The notes beneath the pieces were generated by a model. It worked only from the letters and a program-made list of their open reading frames with translations. It ran no database searches and had not been told where the DNA came from. This document shows positions 36,136-47,266 of a DNA stretch of 64,000 nucleotides, in pieces. The position numbers and the translations under genes are program-made. Within the stretch, counting starts at the first letter, position 1. The number at the start of each line of letters is the position of its first letter. The stretch lies in assembly GCA_037176905.1 (NCBI GenBank), contig JBBBWG010026734.1:1-64000 (forward strand). The letters are read 5' to 3'. The stretch comes from Azolla pinnata. Lineage: Eukaryota; Streptophyta; Polypodiopsida; Salviniales; Salviniaceae.

Positions 36136-36858
36136 TCGTCGTGTTTAGGGTCCAGGAGGATGTTTAACTCGTAAGATCTTCATAGAGTTATATGTCGAGT
36201 TTTTTTGGATGTTAAGTTGGGGTAATTCGATGGTAATTGCTGTCCGTCTGGAAAATCTGGATCCATGTTGTTAAAAAACGCATATTTTATAAGCAGAACA
36301 CGTTTCAGAATAATGAGACGTATTTAACGTCTCGGAACTGTCGTTTTTTAAAAGCCAGATTCGCAAATATCAAGAATAAGTTTTCGCCGAGGCTACCGAA
36401 AGTGAATATTAGCCAACTTAAATCTAAAACATGATTCCAACAATTTCACCCTCTATATAAATTTATCGATGCCAAGAAATAGAATATAAGCTGACAGCTA
36501 CAACAGTAAAACAAATCCTCTCGAGCCAGGCTCTCCGCCGCTCCTCTGTGGCACAAACCACATTCATCATCGACACACTTCTCGCGACCTAATCATTCAC
36601 TCATTGCATTCATTCAGTTCATTCATCCATTCGTTCATTCATCGCGCAGCTTCTCCTCGCGGTTTTTTTCCCCTTCGATCAGCCTGCAGAGAGGCCCTAG
36701 AGTTCGCGAATGGCCCCCGGCGAATGCTCTCGAACCGGTGATCGCATCGATCGATTCCCCCCCCCCCCAAATAAACACTGTCTCTGTTCTTGGGAAAAAA
36801 CACACTTCTGTTCTAGTCCAATGTCTGATCTGATCTGGACAAAACAAAGTTTTGGTTT

Positions 36859-36901
36859 TTGTCCGGACAAAAACTGCATGTGCCATGTCTTGTCCGGACA
36901 A
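36859..36901. promoter_or_regulatory. Paired 12-bp palindromes upstream of membrin
   Basis: The perfect palindrome TTGTCCGGACAA occurs at 36859-36870 and 36890-36901, 31 bp centre to centre, about three helical turns. They lie 110-150 bp before the membrin start codon. No known factor is assigned. Confidence 0.6.
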
Positions 36902-36921
36902 CAGGTGTGAAAGCGCAGAAC

Positions 36922-36983
36922 CAGAAAGAAGAAGAAGAAGAAGAAGAAGACGACGACGACGACGACGACGACGAAGAAGAAGA
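36922..36983. repeat. GAA/GAC microsatellite in membrin 5' region
   Basis: A run of AGAAGAAGA followed by ACGACGACG and GAAGAAG directly upstream of the membrin start codon; open frames through it encode Arg or Asp/Glu runs and are not genes. Confidence 0.85.
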
Positions 36984-37010
36984 ACAGACAGAGCTCTCAA
37001 CAGAGCTTCC

Positions 37011-38947
37011 ATGGCTGCTGCTTCCGCTGCTGCTTCCGCTGCTGCTTCTTCCTCTTCTTCTTCCGGTGCCACGATCTCGGAGATTTACCAGAAGGCCCGC
37101 CACTCCCTTCTCGTGGTCCGCGATGACATCGAACGCCTCGAACGCCTCGAAACTTCTTCCGCTTCTTCCTCTTCCTCCTCGAGGTCTTCTTCTTCCTCGT
37201 CCTCGTTGCCTCTCGTCCCTCCTGCGCCTCCCTTGGACGTCTCCAGCTCCGACCTCGCCCAGCAAACCCGGCGGGATCTCTCCCAGCTCCAGCAGTATAG
37301 CCTGGAGATGGAGCAGCTCTGGCGTTCTCAGATCGCAAAGCCGCACCGAGATCTCTGGAAACGGTAGGCCCCTTTCCTACTCCGCATGGTTGATTCATGC
37401 ATTGATGACCGCAGCATTGTTTGTTATTTGCATCGGAGGATCCTTCGGATCGAGGGAATCCGATGTCGAGGTTTCACAATGCAAGGAAGGCTTTTGTCCT
37501 GAACCTCCTAGATTTGCCCGATCTTTACCGTGATTAAGACTTATCTCACCGAAATCTGATTCTAGTGAATCCATCAAAACAGAAAAGTTGTGGACAAAAA
37601 TGATGAGAGGCCTCAATCCGAGACCTCCCAACATTGATCTGACATTAATTGTATGTTATCTTTGTGCTTCGAAAGATGGAGACAAAAGATCTACAATCAC
37701 ATGAATTAAGATCCTATTTAGTAAAAATGTCTGTCTGGGTGACATCAGATTTTAAATTTGGGTCAGTGAGGTTGAACCTGTGAAATCTCTTTGTTTTTCT
37801 AGTGAGAGCGTAATGATGATGGCATTAAATCTAGTTCAGATCGTTACGCTGTTATGTTATTCAATGATTTTCGAATCCTAGGGGCAGATATTCACATTCA
37901 GAAAAAATACTGCTGCGTGGAGAGGTTTGGATCCCCACTCTCACTCAATGCACTTGAGATCTGTCTCATGTTTTTACTATCCACTTGAGTCAAACCCCCA
38001 TAAATTCATGTGCCCTTCTTGCTTTGCTTCGAAGCATATGCTGAGTGGCAAGGAGAGAATTCATGCATTTTTTTGGGATGGATAGATATGGAACATAAGG
38101 TAAATTGCAGATTTAGTCATTTGTCTTTGTGATATATCATACAAGAACAAGTTGCTCCATTCCTGGCATCATGCAAAATGTTTGGGGCATTGTAGTTCAC
38201 AATCGTGGATTGTAAGACTTTCTCCGAAGTACTCACCATTACTTAAATTATTGACAATGACCTTCTTTTACAATGGATATTTGCTGGGCTTTTGTTTGTA
38301 AACATTAGCTGATGAGCGTTCAATTGTCGCACAGCAAGGTAGAACAAATAGCAGAGGAAGCTGATTCATTAAAGATGGCTTTGGATAAGTACCTAGGCAG
38401 GAAGAATCAACGGCAATTAGAGGCAAAACAAAGAGCAGAATTGTTCCAGAGAACAGTAAGATTTCTAGACTCGTTATTCCTCCACCTTGTCCAATGATTG
38501 CTTTATGTACTTACAGGTATTATGTCCATGTAGAAAGGTGATGGAAGTGAAGGAGCCCGGATCATACAAGTCTATGATGCGGAAATGCAAGCATTACAAT
38601 CTACAAGGAATTCATCTAGGATGCTCGAGGAAGCATATGCAACTGGTGTAGCCATTCTTACGAAATATTCGCAGCAAGGTGATAGATTAAAGGTACGTTA
38701 TTCACTTTCATCCCTAATGATTTGTTTGGTGGTTCTGGAAAGCATGATTGGTTTATAATTTCAATGGAATAACATTACAATGCAGCGTGCCCAGCGCCAG
38801 GCACTGGACATCTTGAACACCGTCGGATTGTCAAATTCTGTGCTTAAATTGATTGAGAGGAGACATAGAGTTGACAAGTGGATAGCTTATGTTGGGATGG
38901 CTGTCACTGTGATAATCGTGTTTGGACTTTGGTTTTGGCTAAGATGA
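37011..38947 (+). CDS. Membrin (Bos1/GOSR2-like Qb-SNARE)
   Basis: Four exons, 37011-37363, 38335-38455, 38534-38692 and 38786-38947, join in frame to 264 residues. The ATG at 37011 opens MAAASAAAS; the frame extends further upstream only through a GAA/GAC microsatellite. ISEIYQKARHSLLVVRDDIERLERLE and LWRSQIAKPHRDLWKR fit the membrin N-terminal helices. The SNARE motif spans ATGVAILTKYSQQGDRLK to NTVGLSNSVLKLIERR. It ends with a tail anchor, WIAYVGMAVTVIIVFGLW. Membrins act in ER-to-Golgi and intra-Golgi vesicle fusion. This copy is about 40 residues longer than Arabidopsis MEMB11/12 because of Ala- and Ser-rich low-complexity segments near the N terminus. Its start is divergent from KU70. 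Confidence 0.92.
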
Positions 38948-40188
38948 ACATGTTTGTTCACTTCTCTCTGAGTGGATGGTATTCGTAGAAATATTGGAAT
39001 CAGATTGGCTCCCCGATACAGATTTCAATTATTGAGAAAAGATCGTGTAGGTGATGGCAGCATACATTTGCAGTAGATCCTCGGGCATGTTTGAAAAATG
39101 CACATCGAGTGCAAACAGTATATTCAACTGTAATTTTTTATCATCAGAGCACTGTGCTCTGTTTGATGTATATATAAATTTGAGCTTTTAAACTCATTGC
39201 TGAGGTAATTTATGTGCAAAACTTGATGAGATTTTTTGGGATCCATGATGGATTGTGCGATTGTTTGAAGAATCATCTCTTTCTTCACATTGGCAGGCAT
39301 TTTCTGTTCCGTAAGGCATCTTTTCATGGAGCTTGTATGGCTGCATGTAGATTATCAGGAGGAATGTCAGAACGCAGCCTTACCAGATATCTAGAGATCC
39401 TTAGAAGGTAAGGATATCATGATTAGAGAGCATTTCAAGCAATGTATTTCAATGTATCCACAATATCATGACTTTGACATACTATTTCCACAATGTATTT
39501 CAAGCAAAGGTCCATAGTAAAAACTCCAGGCAGGTGTGATCCTGTTGATACAATATTTTAATTGGGTGCCATTGTGAATTATATCACGGTTAAAAAACAG
39601 TGGCAGTGTCATGATTTTGGTTCACAACTGCTTGAATAGAATTATAGAAGCCTCTTCTAAACAAAGGATGGGAGGCCACTTAACTGTCTATGAATTGATT
39701 CTATCCTAGTTATGAGTGTACAACTCTGTAAAAATTTGCATAATTTCAGATCGCTTGCACTTACCATACATCAGACAATGATTCAGATAGTACTTGTATG
39801 CCGATGAAGACAGTCGTCTTATTGTAGGTAGCTATTAGTTCTTCTCATGGATAAATCGATCATAGAACTACAACGAGCCAATGACCCAGAGCTTTTTCTT
39901 GTTCCATTTTGCGGCCTGTTCAAAACTTCATTCATGGTATACTCCAAGATAATTCGCTTTCCATCCAAGGCGCAAAGAGTGTTCTTCGAGGGGTTTTATG
40001 TTCTGCAACAGGCTCATCTCCACAGCCACCAAATTTGTTCATCTGGTTTTTCCTGATTTGTTGAAACTTTTGTACAATCTACATGCTTCTCAAAAGCTCA
40101 CAGATGGCATCGAATTGAAATGTTTTTACCAAATCTGACTTTGGAATTACGACCAGTTCTAGTATCATTCAATCCCGCTCCAGCATTT
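38948..40188. other. Convergent spacer between membrin and RH50
   Basis: Contains the two 3' UTRs and AT-rich spacer with short repeats of CAATGTATTTCAAGCAA near 39440-39510. No gene is recognised. Confidence 0.5.
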
Positions 40189-43100
40189 TCAAAACGAATG
40201 CTCCGGCACAGTGTGGATAGGGTGACCTTTCTCATTCTTAACCATGATCTTCCGTGCTAGGGAAACCTGTTTCCCCACAACAAACACGAATGCCTTGCCA
40301 ACACCACCGGCTCGGGCTGTTCTTCCAACCCGACGCACATATTCGCTGGGGTCTCTTGGGAAATCAAAGAGTATGACATGCTCTACATCAACCATATCCA
40401 AACCTCGCGATGCTCTGCCACATTCAAATCAAGAAACAAAAAGATAAAACCAAACAAAGCACCACAAATTTGACGTATAAGTTGCTAAGTAGCGGCAAAA
40501 CCAACACCCCGGAAAAGCGAATCAGCATCAAGGTAAACAAACCACACCTGTCTGTACAGACCAGAAACTTAGACAAGTGGCTGCTGTCAGATTTTATGAA
40601 TTGCTGCATATTCTCCATACGAGCTTCAAGTGAGAGTGCTGCATGATAAGGGAGCACGGATAATCTTGAACCTTTTCTGTCGATCCTTTTCAATGTATTC
40701 TCAACCTTTCTACAAGTTTCAATCTGCAGAATGGCAAATCAGTGACATGTCATTTTATTCACTGATCAACCATGAAGTATAATGCACCGATGGGCAGTCC
40801 ATGGAGTAGGTAAAGTTCTAGCACTTGGAATACATACATACCAGGCACACTCGTAATTTTTGTACCAACAACAATCAGTGCACAGTTATATATATAAAAA
40901 TTAATGCATGTGTATTATTTGGCTGCATGCAATAATATATTCATCACAGAGTGCACATACACATGGCAAAAAACAGATTATCCTGGATAACGAACTAAGG
41001 TTGAAATTTCGGCTGTGTGCAAACCTTAGTCTTCATAATAAACATTTGCATACATCTTGAATTGCAAACATGATGGAACCATTCAAATAGATACACACTA
41101 GGAAAGGGGAAACAGAATAGAACCTTGTTGCAGAATAGTATGGTCTTTGAGACAGGCTGTTGCTCAACCAGCTGTAGTAATGCTTTTTTCTTATTTTCAT
41201 ACGCCGATTCTGGAGTCTTTTCTCCTTCACCACTACAATCGACAAGCACCTGCAATAAAACCCAAGAGTTATCAAGCAACTCTAGTTTCAACGTTTAGTA
41301 TGGACATTATTACATCAGCACTCCTACCTCCTGGAGTCCAGTAGCTGTGCAATGCAACCCTGGACCCATCAACGGAATGGAAGTAGGGTGATTTTCCAAT
41401 ATTGCATCACACACGTCAACTGGCAATGTTGCAGTGACATGAATGTACTGTGTTTTGACAGGTGTAGAGTTTTCAATCTTCTCCAAGGTGTCCGAAAATT
41501 CAGGATCATCGAACAAGACATCAACTTCATCCAGAATGACACTACAGAACCCACACAGATTAAGACAGTTTCTAGTTCAACTTACGCTAAGGTGCTTTAG
41601 AGAGAAGACACGAATTTCTTTATTTCTGCCCATGCCCCATCATTTCAAGTATTGACACAATTGCCCTTGATACAGGAAAAACATGTGCACAATTGATTTT
41701 ATTTCCATTGTGCTATTTCAGAAAACATATATTCAATGTTCTCAAATAACAAAAACTTCACAGCATTTTAGATACCAAGAAGAAATCATGCAAATTTCTT
41801 TCATAAGAATTAAACCTTTTGAGGTTGTCAAGTTCCAAGTTTCCTGAATCAAGGAGCTGAAGGAAACGTCCAGGTGTTGCAATCACAATATCAGGACTGT
41901 CTACGAGAGCTTCTATTTGTGTCCTGAGCTTGAATCCACCAGTTGCAACCATCGATTTTAAAGCAGCTCCTCCCCTGGAAAATGATCTGCAAACATTGAG
42001 TACCTATGGCAAATTTACCAACAGGATGCCTTTGATCAGGACTTTGCAGATTTTGACAATAACAGAAAGAATACCAAGAGAAGGCAAAACAAGCATGTAT
42101 ATTTCGACAATGTGCATTGGAAAGAAACCTGTGCGGCAAGCTCACTGGTAGGGAGAATAACCAGGCATCTCGGCTTCTTTGGCAAAGATTTATTAAGGCC
42201 CTCTGCCTCCTCCAATAAGAGACGCTGATATAGTGGAGTTAAATAGGCCAAAGTTTTCCCAGACCCTGTTTGATCAGCCAATATGCAGCTCCGTCCTTCC
42301 ATAATATGTTTATATGCCATTGCCTATAAACAACAAAATAGTTAAGAATTATATGCACACGATAATTTATAAGGTAAGATACGTTTCCATTACAAGCTGC
42401 GGCATGTTTTTTGACATGACTTTATTTTGAATGACCAAGGCTATTAAAACTTTTGGCTAGAACTTTTGCATTCCTCTAGAATCCTGGGGTGCAGCTGCTG
42501 TTTTCTTTTGCCATCCGTAAGCTTAATGTCGACACTTTCAAAGCAATGTCTAAGCAAAAGGGATTAGCAGATGCCATAATACAAGGCCTCACCCACATTC
42601 ATACATAATGACACGGTACCTGAATTTGGGAAGGACGAGTCACACCCATGGAATTTATTGAGTTAATGATCAAGTCATTAGCTCCTATATCTTTGAAAGT
42701 TCTTATGCTGAAAAAATCATCAGCCACCACTTCTTTAAAACTCCCTGATCTTGTGTTCTTTCTATTTTGAGAGGATCGTTGAATTGTTGCACCTGAGACT
42801 GCTATATCTTCCTTTCTGAATTCACTTGATTGGTGATGAGGTGTTTTCACCCATGGAGCCCCACCATCATCCCTCTGATACTGGGAAACACTTCTTGATC
42901 TACCAATCCTCTCTTTTGGAGCTCCATCATAATCCCTCTGATACTTGGAAAAATTTCTTGATCTACTAATTCTCTCCTCTTCTGGAGCTCCACCATCATC
43001 CCTCTCAGACTTGGAAACATATCTGGATCTACCAATTCTCTCCTCTTGCTCATCTTCACTATCCCAAAGTTCATCAGACGTCTTCTCACTTTGCCTTGAT

Positions 43101-44336
43101 ACTGTCTGATCTAGCTTACCTGATGACATATTACTCTTGCTTCTCAACGGTTGGACTTTTAGCTTGCTAAAAAGACCCTTGCTAGGAACTACAGAACCAC
43201 TATCAGGATAGCTCTTATTCTTTTTTGACAGTTTGTTGTAGTTCATGTTTGTGGAGCTTCTGAGAATATCATCAGGCAAACTAGTTTTTTTCCCTGCAAG
43301 TTTTTGAACAGAATCATTTCATTGCGTTATCAACTTGTCATGGTTACCTACCATATGGAAATGCCATTCAAATCAGGCATTTGCCACACCACAAAGGGGA
43401 CGAAAACCAACGCACTGCAATCTTTAACATCCCAAAATACAAAAGGCGGTCATATATGCAAGGACAATGCCAATCAGGTTGCATTTCTTAGGAAAGAAGT
43501 ATTTCATGTTTTAATCTTCTCATTCAAAGAAATGCATGTTCAAAAAAAAATGTTTGCACCCCTCGAAATGTTGATGATAGAAATAAAATAGACTGAAGAA
43601 CAAACATGTGTGGGTGTTCCAGACTATGAATGAGAATTCATATTTGTGCGCAGTGCCTATTGCATTGGAATATTCTCAGTTATCGGAATGTGGATTGAGT
43701 GCTGTATGGTGCATATTCCCATATGGCCGCATAAAGAAGCATAGCTTTGCAGGACTCCAGATGGGAGAGTTTCCATATTATGTCTGATTGATTCAAATTT
43801 CTGGAAAGAATGGATATCGTACCAGAATGCATTGATGATTATTGAGAGAGAGAGAGAGAGAGAGGACCTGGAGATGGACTTGATTTGAGAATTCTGTACC
43901 AAGCATCTTCGGAGGTGTCCCCTGGCCTGACATGTTTGACAGGTTCCCACTGCAGCTGATCATCAGAGGGAAGCCTGTCATCGTCTTCGAGGCCAAAGTA
44001 GAGCACGGTTTCCCCGGTCTCCTCGTCCACCATCTCGTGAGCTCCTGGCGGCAGGCGGTCGTTGTGCCGTTTCCGGAACGCAGAGGCAGGAGGGCAGGGG
44101 CTGTTCCTTCTGGAGGGAGGAGCGGGGGGAGGGGAGGGGCTAGGAACGACGCGAGGGAGGGGGGGGCGATGGAAAGCTCGGTGCGAGGCGAGCGACCAAA
44201 ATGGTGGAGAAGCAAGAGCAGAAGCAGCAGGAGCAGGAGCAGAAGCAGAAGCAGCAGGAGCAAGAGCAGGAGCAGAAGCAGAAGCAGCAGCGACGAAGCT
44301 GTGTGCAGGAAACGCAGTGGCACAGAGAGACGCCAT
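40189..44336 (-). CDS. DEAD-box ATP-dependent RNA helicase, RH50-like, probably chloroplastic
   Basis: Eight exons give 755 residues: 43868-44336, 42620-43293, 42129-42323, 41816-42003, 41328-41541, 41124-41249, 40548-40723 and 40189-40414. The first 100 residues are Ala/Pro/Ser/Arg-rich with no early acidic residues, as in a plastid transit peptide. A low-complexity Ser/Arg region with three imperfect copies of [16 protein letters not shown] follows. The helicase core has the Q motif ([10 protein letters not shown] ... RPSQIQ), motif [10 protein letters not shown], Ib [23 protein letters not shown] and [16 protein letters not shown] in place of DEAD and the phrase [17 protein letters not shown] are as in RH50. 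In plants this helicase works in chloroplast rRNA processing and intron splicing. All ATPase motifs are intact. Length is close to Arabidopsis RH50 (about 780). Confidence 0.93.
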
Positions 44337-44396
44337 AGCTGGAAGCAGAGGAGGAGCTCGAAGGAGAGGAAGCAGGAAGAAGAAGGGGGAAAGTCC

Positions 44397-44475
44397 TAAG
44401 CGTCTTAAGAGTCTTAACAGTCTTAAGAGTCTTAAGAGACTTACAAGTCTTAACAGTCTTAAGAGTCGTAGGCGC
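44397..44475. repeat. AGTCTTAA-type repeat upstream of RH50
   Basis: About eight units of AGTCTTAAC/AGTCTTAAG lie 60 bp upstream of the RH50 start. Most contain CTTAAG palindromes. Confidence 0.85.
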
Positions 44476-46180
44476 CTTTACCGTCCTAACTGTTGTAAAC
44501 TACTTTAGAGTCCTATAATTTCAGCTGAACGTGTATCCCCCTTCCAACCGCCTTTAACTACCTTAAACTGAGCATACAATCCTACTTGCCCCCTGAAACG
44601 CATGTTTAGGGTTTTATTCGGGGGTTTAGGGTTTCGCGGTTTTCGCCGATGCATATTCGCTGCTCGAACATCTGCGCTTTGAAGCTCTGCTGCCCCTCGG
44701 CTCGAAAATCACGTCGATGAAAGACCCGTGTGATACTGTCATGCTGAGAGCAGGAAAACCTTGGTTTAGTAGTGGCAAATGCGAAAAACCCCCTTGCAAT
44801 CTCCTTGGGCCCGCCACCCGCCTCTGTAATGAATATCGGAGGAATGCTCATGAGCTTGTTTGCCCTGAGGATTATCGAATTGTTGTAAAACGTGTTGACC
44901 ATAATTGATCAACACACCAGATTAGTAGAAACTCCAGAGATGCATAAAAATAGATATAGATGGAGAGAGATAGAAGAATTACATTAATACTGCTTATGAT
45001 GATCTCTCATGCGTACTATCTCCTATTCACTCACTCACTCACTCTCTAACTCCTCTCATAACACTATTGGTATATATATACTTGTACAGATGAACTATTT
45101 TGGTATGAGCCCACCTCTAGTCCCACACCTGAAATAGGAGGGATAGGAGCTTTGCTTTCTTGAGAAGCTTCAAGAGAGTTTTCTTCAGATTAAGGGGCTA
45201 GAGAGTTACACGCCAAAAATAGAAGGCGTGCAGGAAAGGAGGAGTGGGACGACCCACTCAATTTCATAATACGAATGAATACAGGACTCGAGTGGTTCCA
45301 GTGCTTGCTTTCTGAGTCCTGAACCTCTAGGCTTTTTATCAGTGCCAAACTCAACTTTCTGACAAGGCTCATGCTCTGTCAGCTTGAGTTCCCTTTGCTC
45401 GCGATTGATGAAAAGGCAGAAGAAGCCTCACCACCTGCTTCACAAAGGATACTGATGATGCCAAGAAACAGATTGATGGAATGCCAGTTGGCGGAAGTGC
45501 GTACTTCGATCTGCACTTTGAAGAGATGGTCAACCAGCAACATGATAAAATTACCAATAGCAACTTGCTAGTGTAAAGCCACAGTTAAGAAACTGTGGGC
45601 TCTTAATGGCGGTGGCCTCCATGATTCTCTGATTCATCTCAGAATACAAACATGGGATCAATTTGCCATCGTGAGATGTAATCTTCTTGTGCTTTGAAAC
45701 ATCCAGACTTTTCGCTCGCTAGTGGACTTCATCGTTGGAGGGCACTTTCTGGGCAAAGTTCGACGCATATTATAATATGGCCCAAATGATGATAGTAAGT
45801 AACCTAACTAAGATACGCTTTCACTATCCGCTCAATCAAACAGTGAGGTGGGTTTGTCGTTGGCTATAAGCCTTGATAATGGTATGGCATCAAATCTAGA
45901 AAGAAAACTGGTAATTGTGCTGCCACAACCAAGGACTCCAACTTCATAAACATGCTAACCAAACAAATTGCGTACATGCATTCAGTTATGGGTTGCAATC
46001 ACAAAAATATAGTGTTCAAAGCGAAGATGGTGGCAATATCAAAAGAGGAATCTAGCGATTCAAGGGCCCCTTCCATTGCTCAACACCAGGAAGCCGAATA
46101 GGACAGTTCGGTACAGTGAAGTGGAATCAGACTATCAAGCATACCAGAAGCATTATTGAGTGGTTCACATCCACGACAAA
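44476..46180. other. Intergenic region with telo-boxes and an unassigned remnant
   Basis: Telomere-like TTTAGGGTTT words lie at 44604-44613 and 44624-44633. A (CACT)n tract lies at about 45029-45045. Between about 45360 and 46140 short open stretches such as FTKDTDDAKKQIDGMP look like decayed coding sequence, but no family could be assigned and frames do not connect. Confidence 0.4.
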
Positions 46181-46224
46181 TTAACGATTCGACTCGATCT
46201 GATTACTCGTACCCTCTTTCACTC

Positions 46225-46640
46225 GCATGGGAGAGAGTTTTTCCGGGATCAGCTTCAGCGCAGGACTTTTCGAGCTTTTCACTGAACCTGATGTGGTGGG
46301 CATTTTTCGGGCTCTCATTAGACCTGACCTGATCTGATATGATATGATCTGATCTTGGCATGCATTTTCCAGCTTCATTAGACTAGACCTAATCTGGTGG
46401 GCGTTTTAAAGCTTGTGCTGACTTGACCCGATCTTGTGGGCATTTTCATCAAGCTTTTCATTAGACCTGACCTGATCTTGTGGGCATTTTCATCAAGCTT
46501 TTGATCAGACCTCACCTGATTTGGTGAGCATTTTCATCAAGCTTTTCATGAGAGCTAACCTGATGTGGTGGGCATTTTCAAGCTTATGTTGAACTGATCT
46601 GATCTTGTGGGCATTTTCAAGCTTCATCAGACCTTGGTAT
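46225..46640. repeat. About 60-bp tandem repeat
   Basis: Six to seven imperfect units carry GACCTGATCTTGTGGGCATT followed by TTCATCAAGCTTTT-like sequence, ending in CATTAGACCTGACC. Units vary from about 45 to 65 bp by loss of internal parts. Confidence 0.85.
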
Positions 46641-46739
46641 GATGGGCTTCTTTTGACATGGAGGGGAAGGGGAGGGCCCCATGGCTTGCTGCTGCTTCCC
46701 TCTTCTTCAAGGAGAACACATGGCATGTTCACAGAGCCT

Positions 46740-47110
46740 TTGAGTGATGCCCTAATGGTGGCCCTGCAGAAGGCTCCATTGCACTTAACAGGGCATTCCT
46801 TCATGGAAGACACAGACGAGAGAAGAAGATGGTAGATGGAAGAGAAACACAGGAGGAGGTTGAGCAGAGGAATGCTTGTTATCGTGACCCGACAGAGGTT
46901 CCATTCCATCTCACCTGAAGTGGGCATTTTGTCAAGGAAGATAGAGGAGGAGGAGGAGAAGAAGCGGCAGCAGAAGAAAAGCAGAAAGAAAGAAGGAAGG
47001 AGGTGATATGTGATGCAATCATGGTGGCCCAACAGAGGTTCCATTCCATTACACATTAACAGTGCATTCTTGAAGACAGAGAGGAAGAAGAGGAAGAGAA
47101 GAAGAAACAA
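46740..47110. repeat. About 130-bp imperfect repeat in three copies
   Basis: The block TGGTGGCCC.ACAGAGGTTCC followed by ATTCCATT..AC...AACAG.GCATTCTT and a purine-rich GAAGAC/GAGGAAG tail recurs at about 46750, 46875 and 47015. A 218-codon minus-strand frame across it encodes three matching peptide repeats (KCNGAFCRATI, EMEWNLCRVTI, MCNGMEPLLGH) and is most likely a product of the repeat. Confidence 0.7.
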
Positions 47111-47266
47111 AGGGGAACGAGATTTCCTTTCGCTGGAGAGAATGACTCCTCTTGATTCCATATCACTGACTACTTTGGCAGAAGAGAGAGAATTCTGGGA
47201 AGGGAGAGGGACAGAGAGAATGAATGTGTGTGGAAGCTAGGTCTTGTTCCCCCACTTGCCATTATC

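Noticed and set aside
36852-37010. Upstream extension of membrin and an alternative 224-codon frame
   Set aside because: The extension is an Arg or Asp/Glu run from GAA/GAC repeats; the alternative frame is a shadow of exon 1.
43304-43591. 95-codon plus-strand frame
   Set aside because: Lies wholly in the first intron of RH50 on the other strand; no motif.
46225-46640. CRISPR-like appearance of regularly spaced repeats
   Set aside because: Plant nuclear DNA; spacers are not unique but are parts of the same tandem unit.
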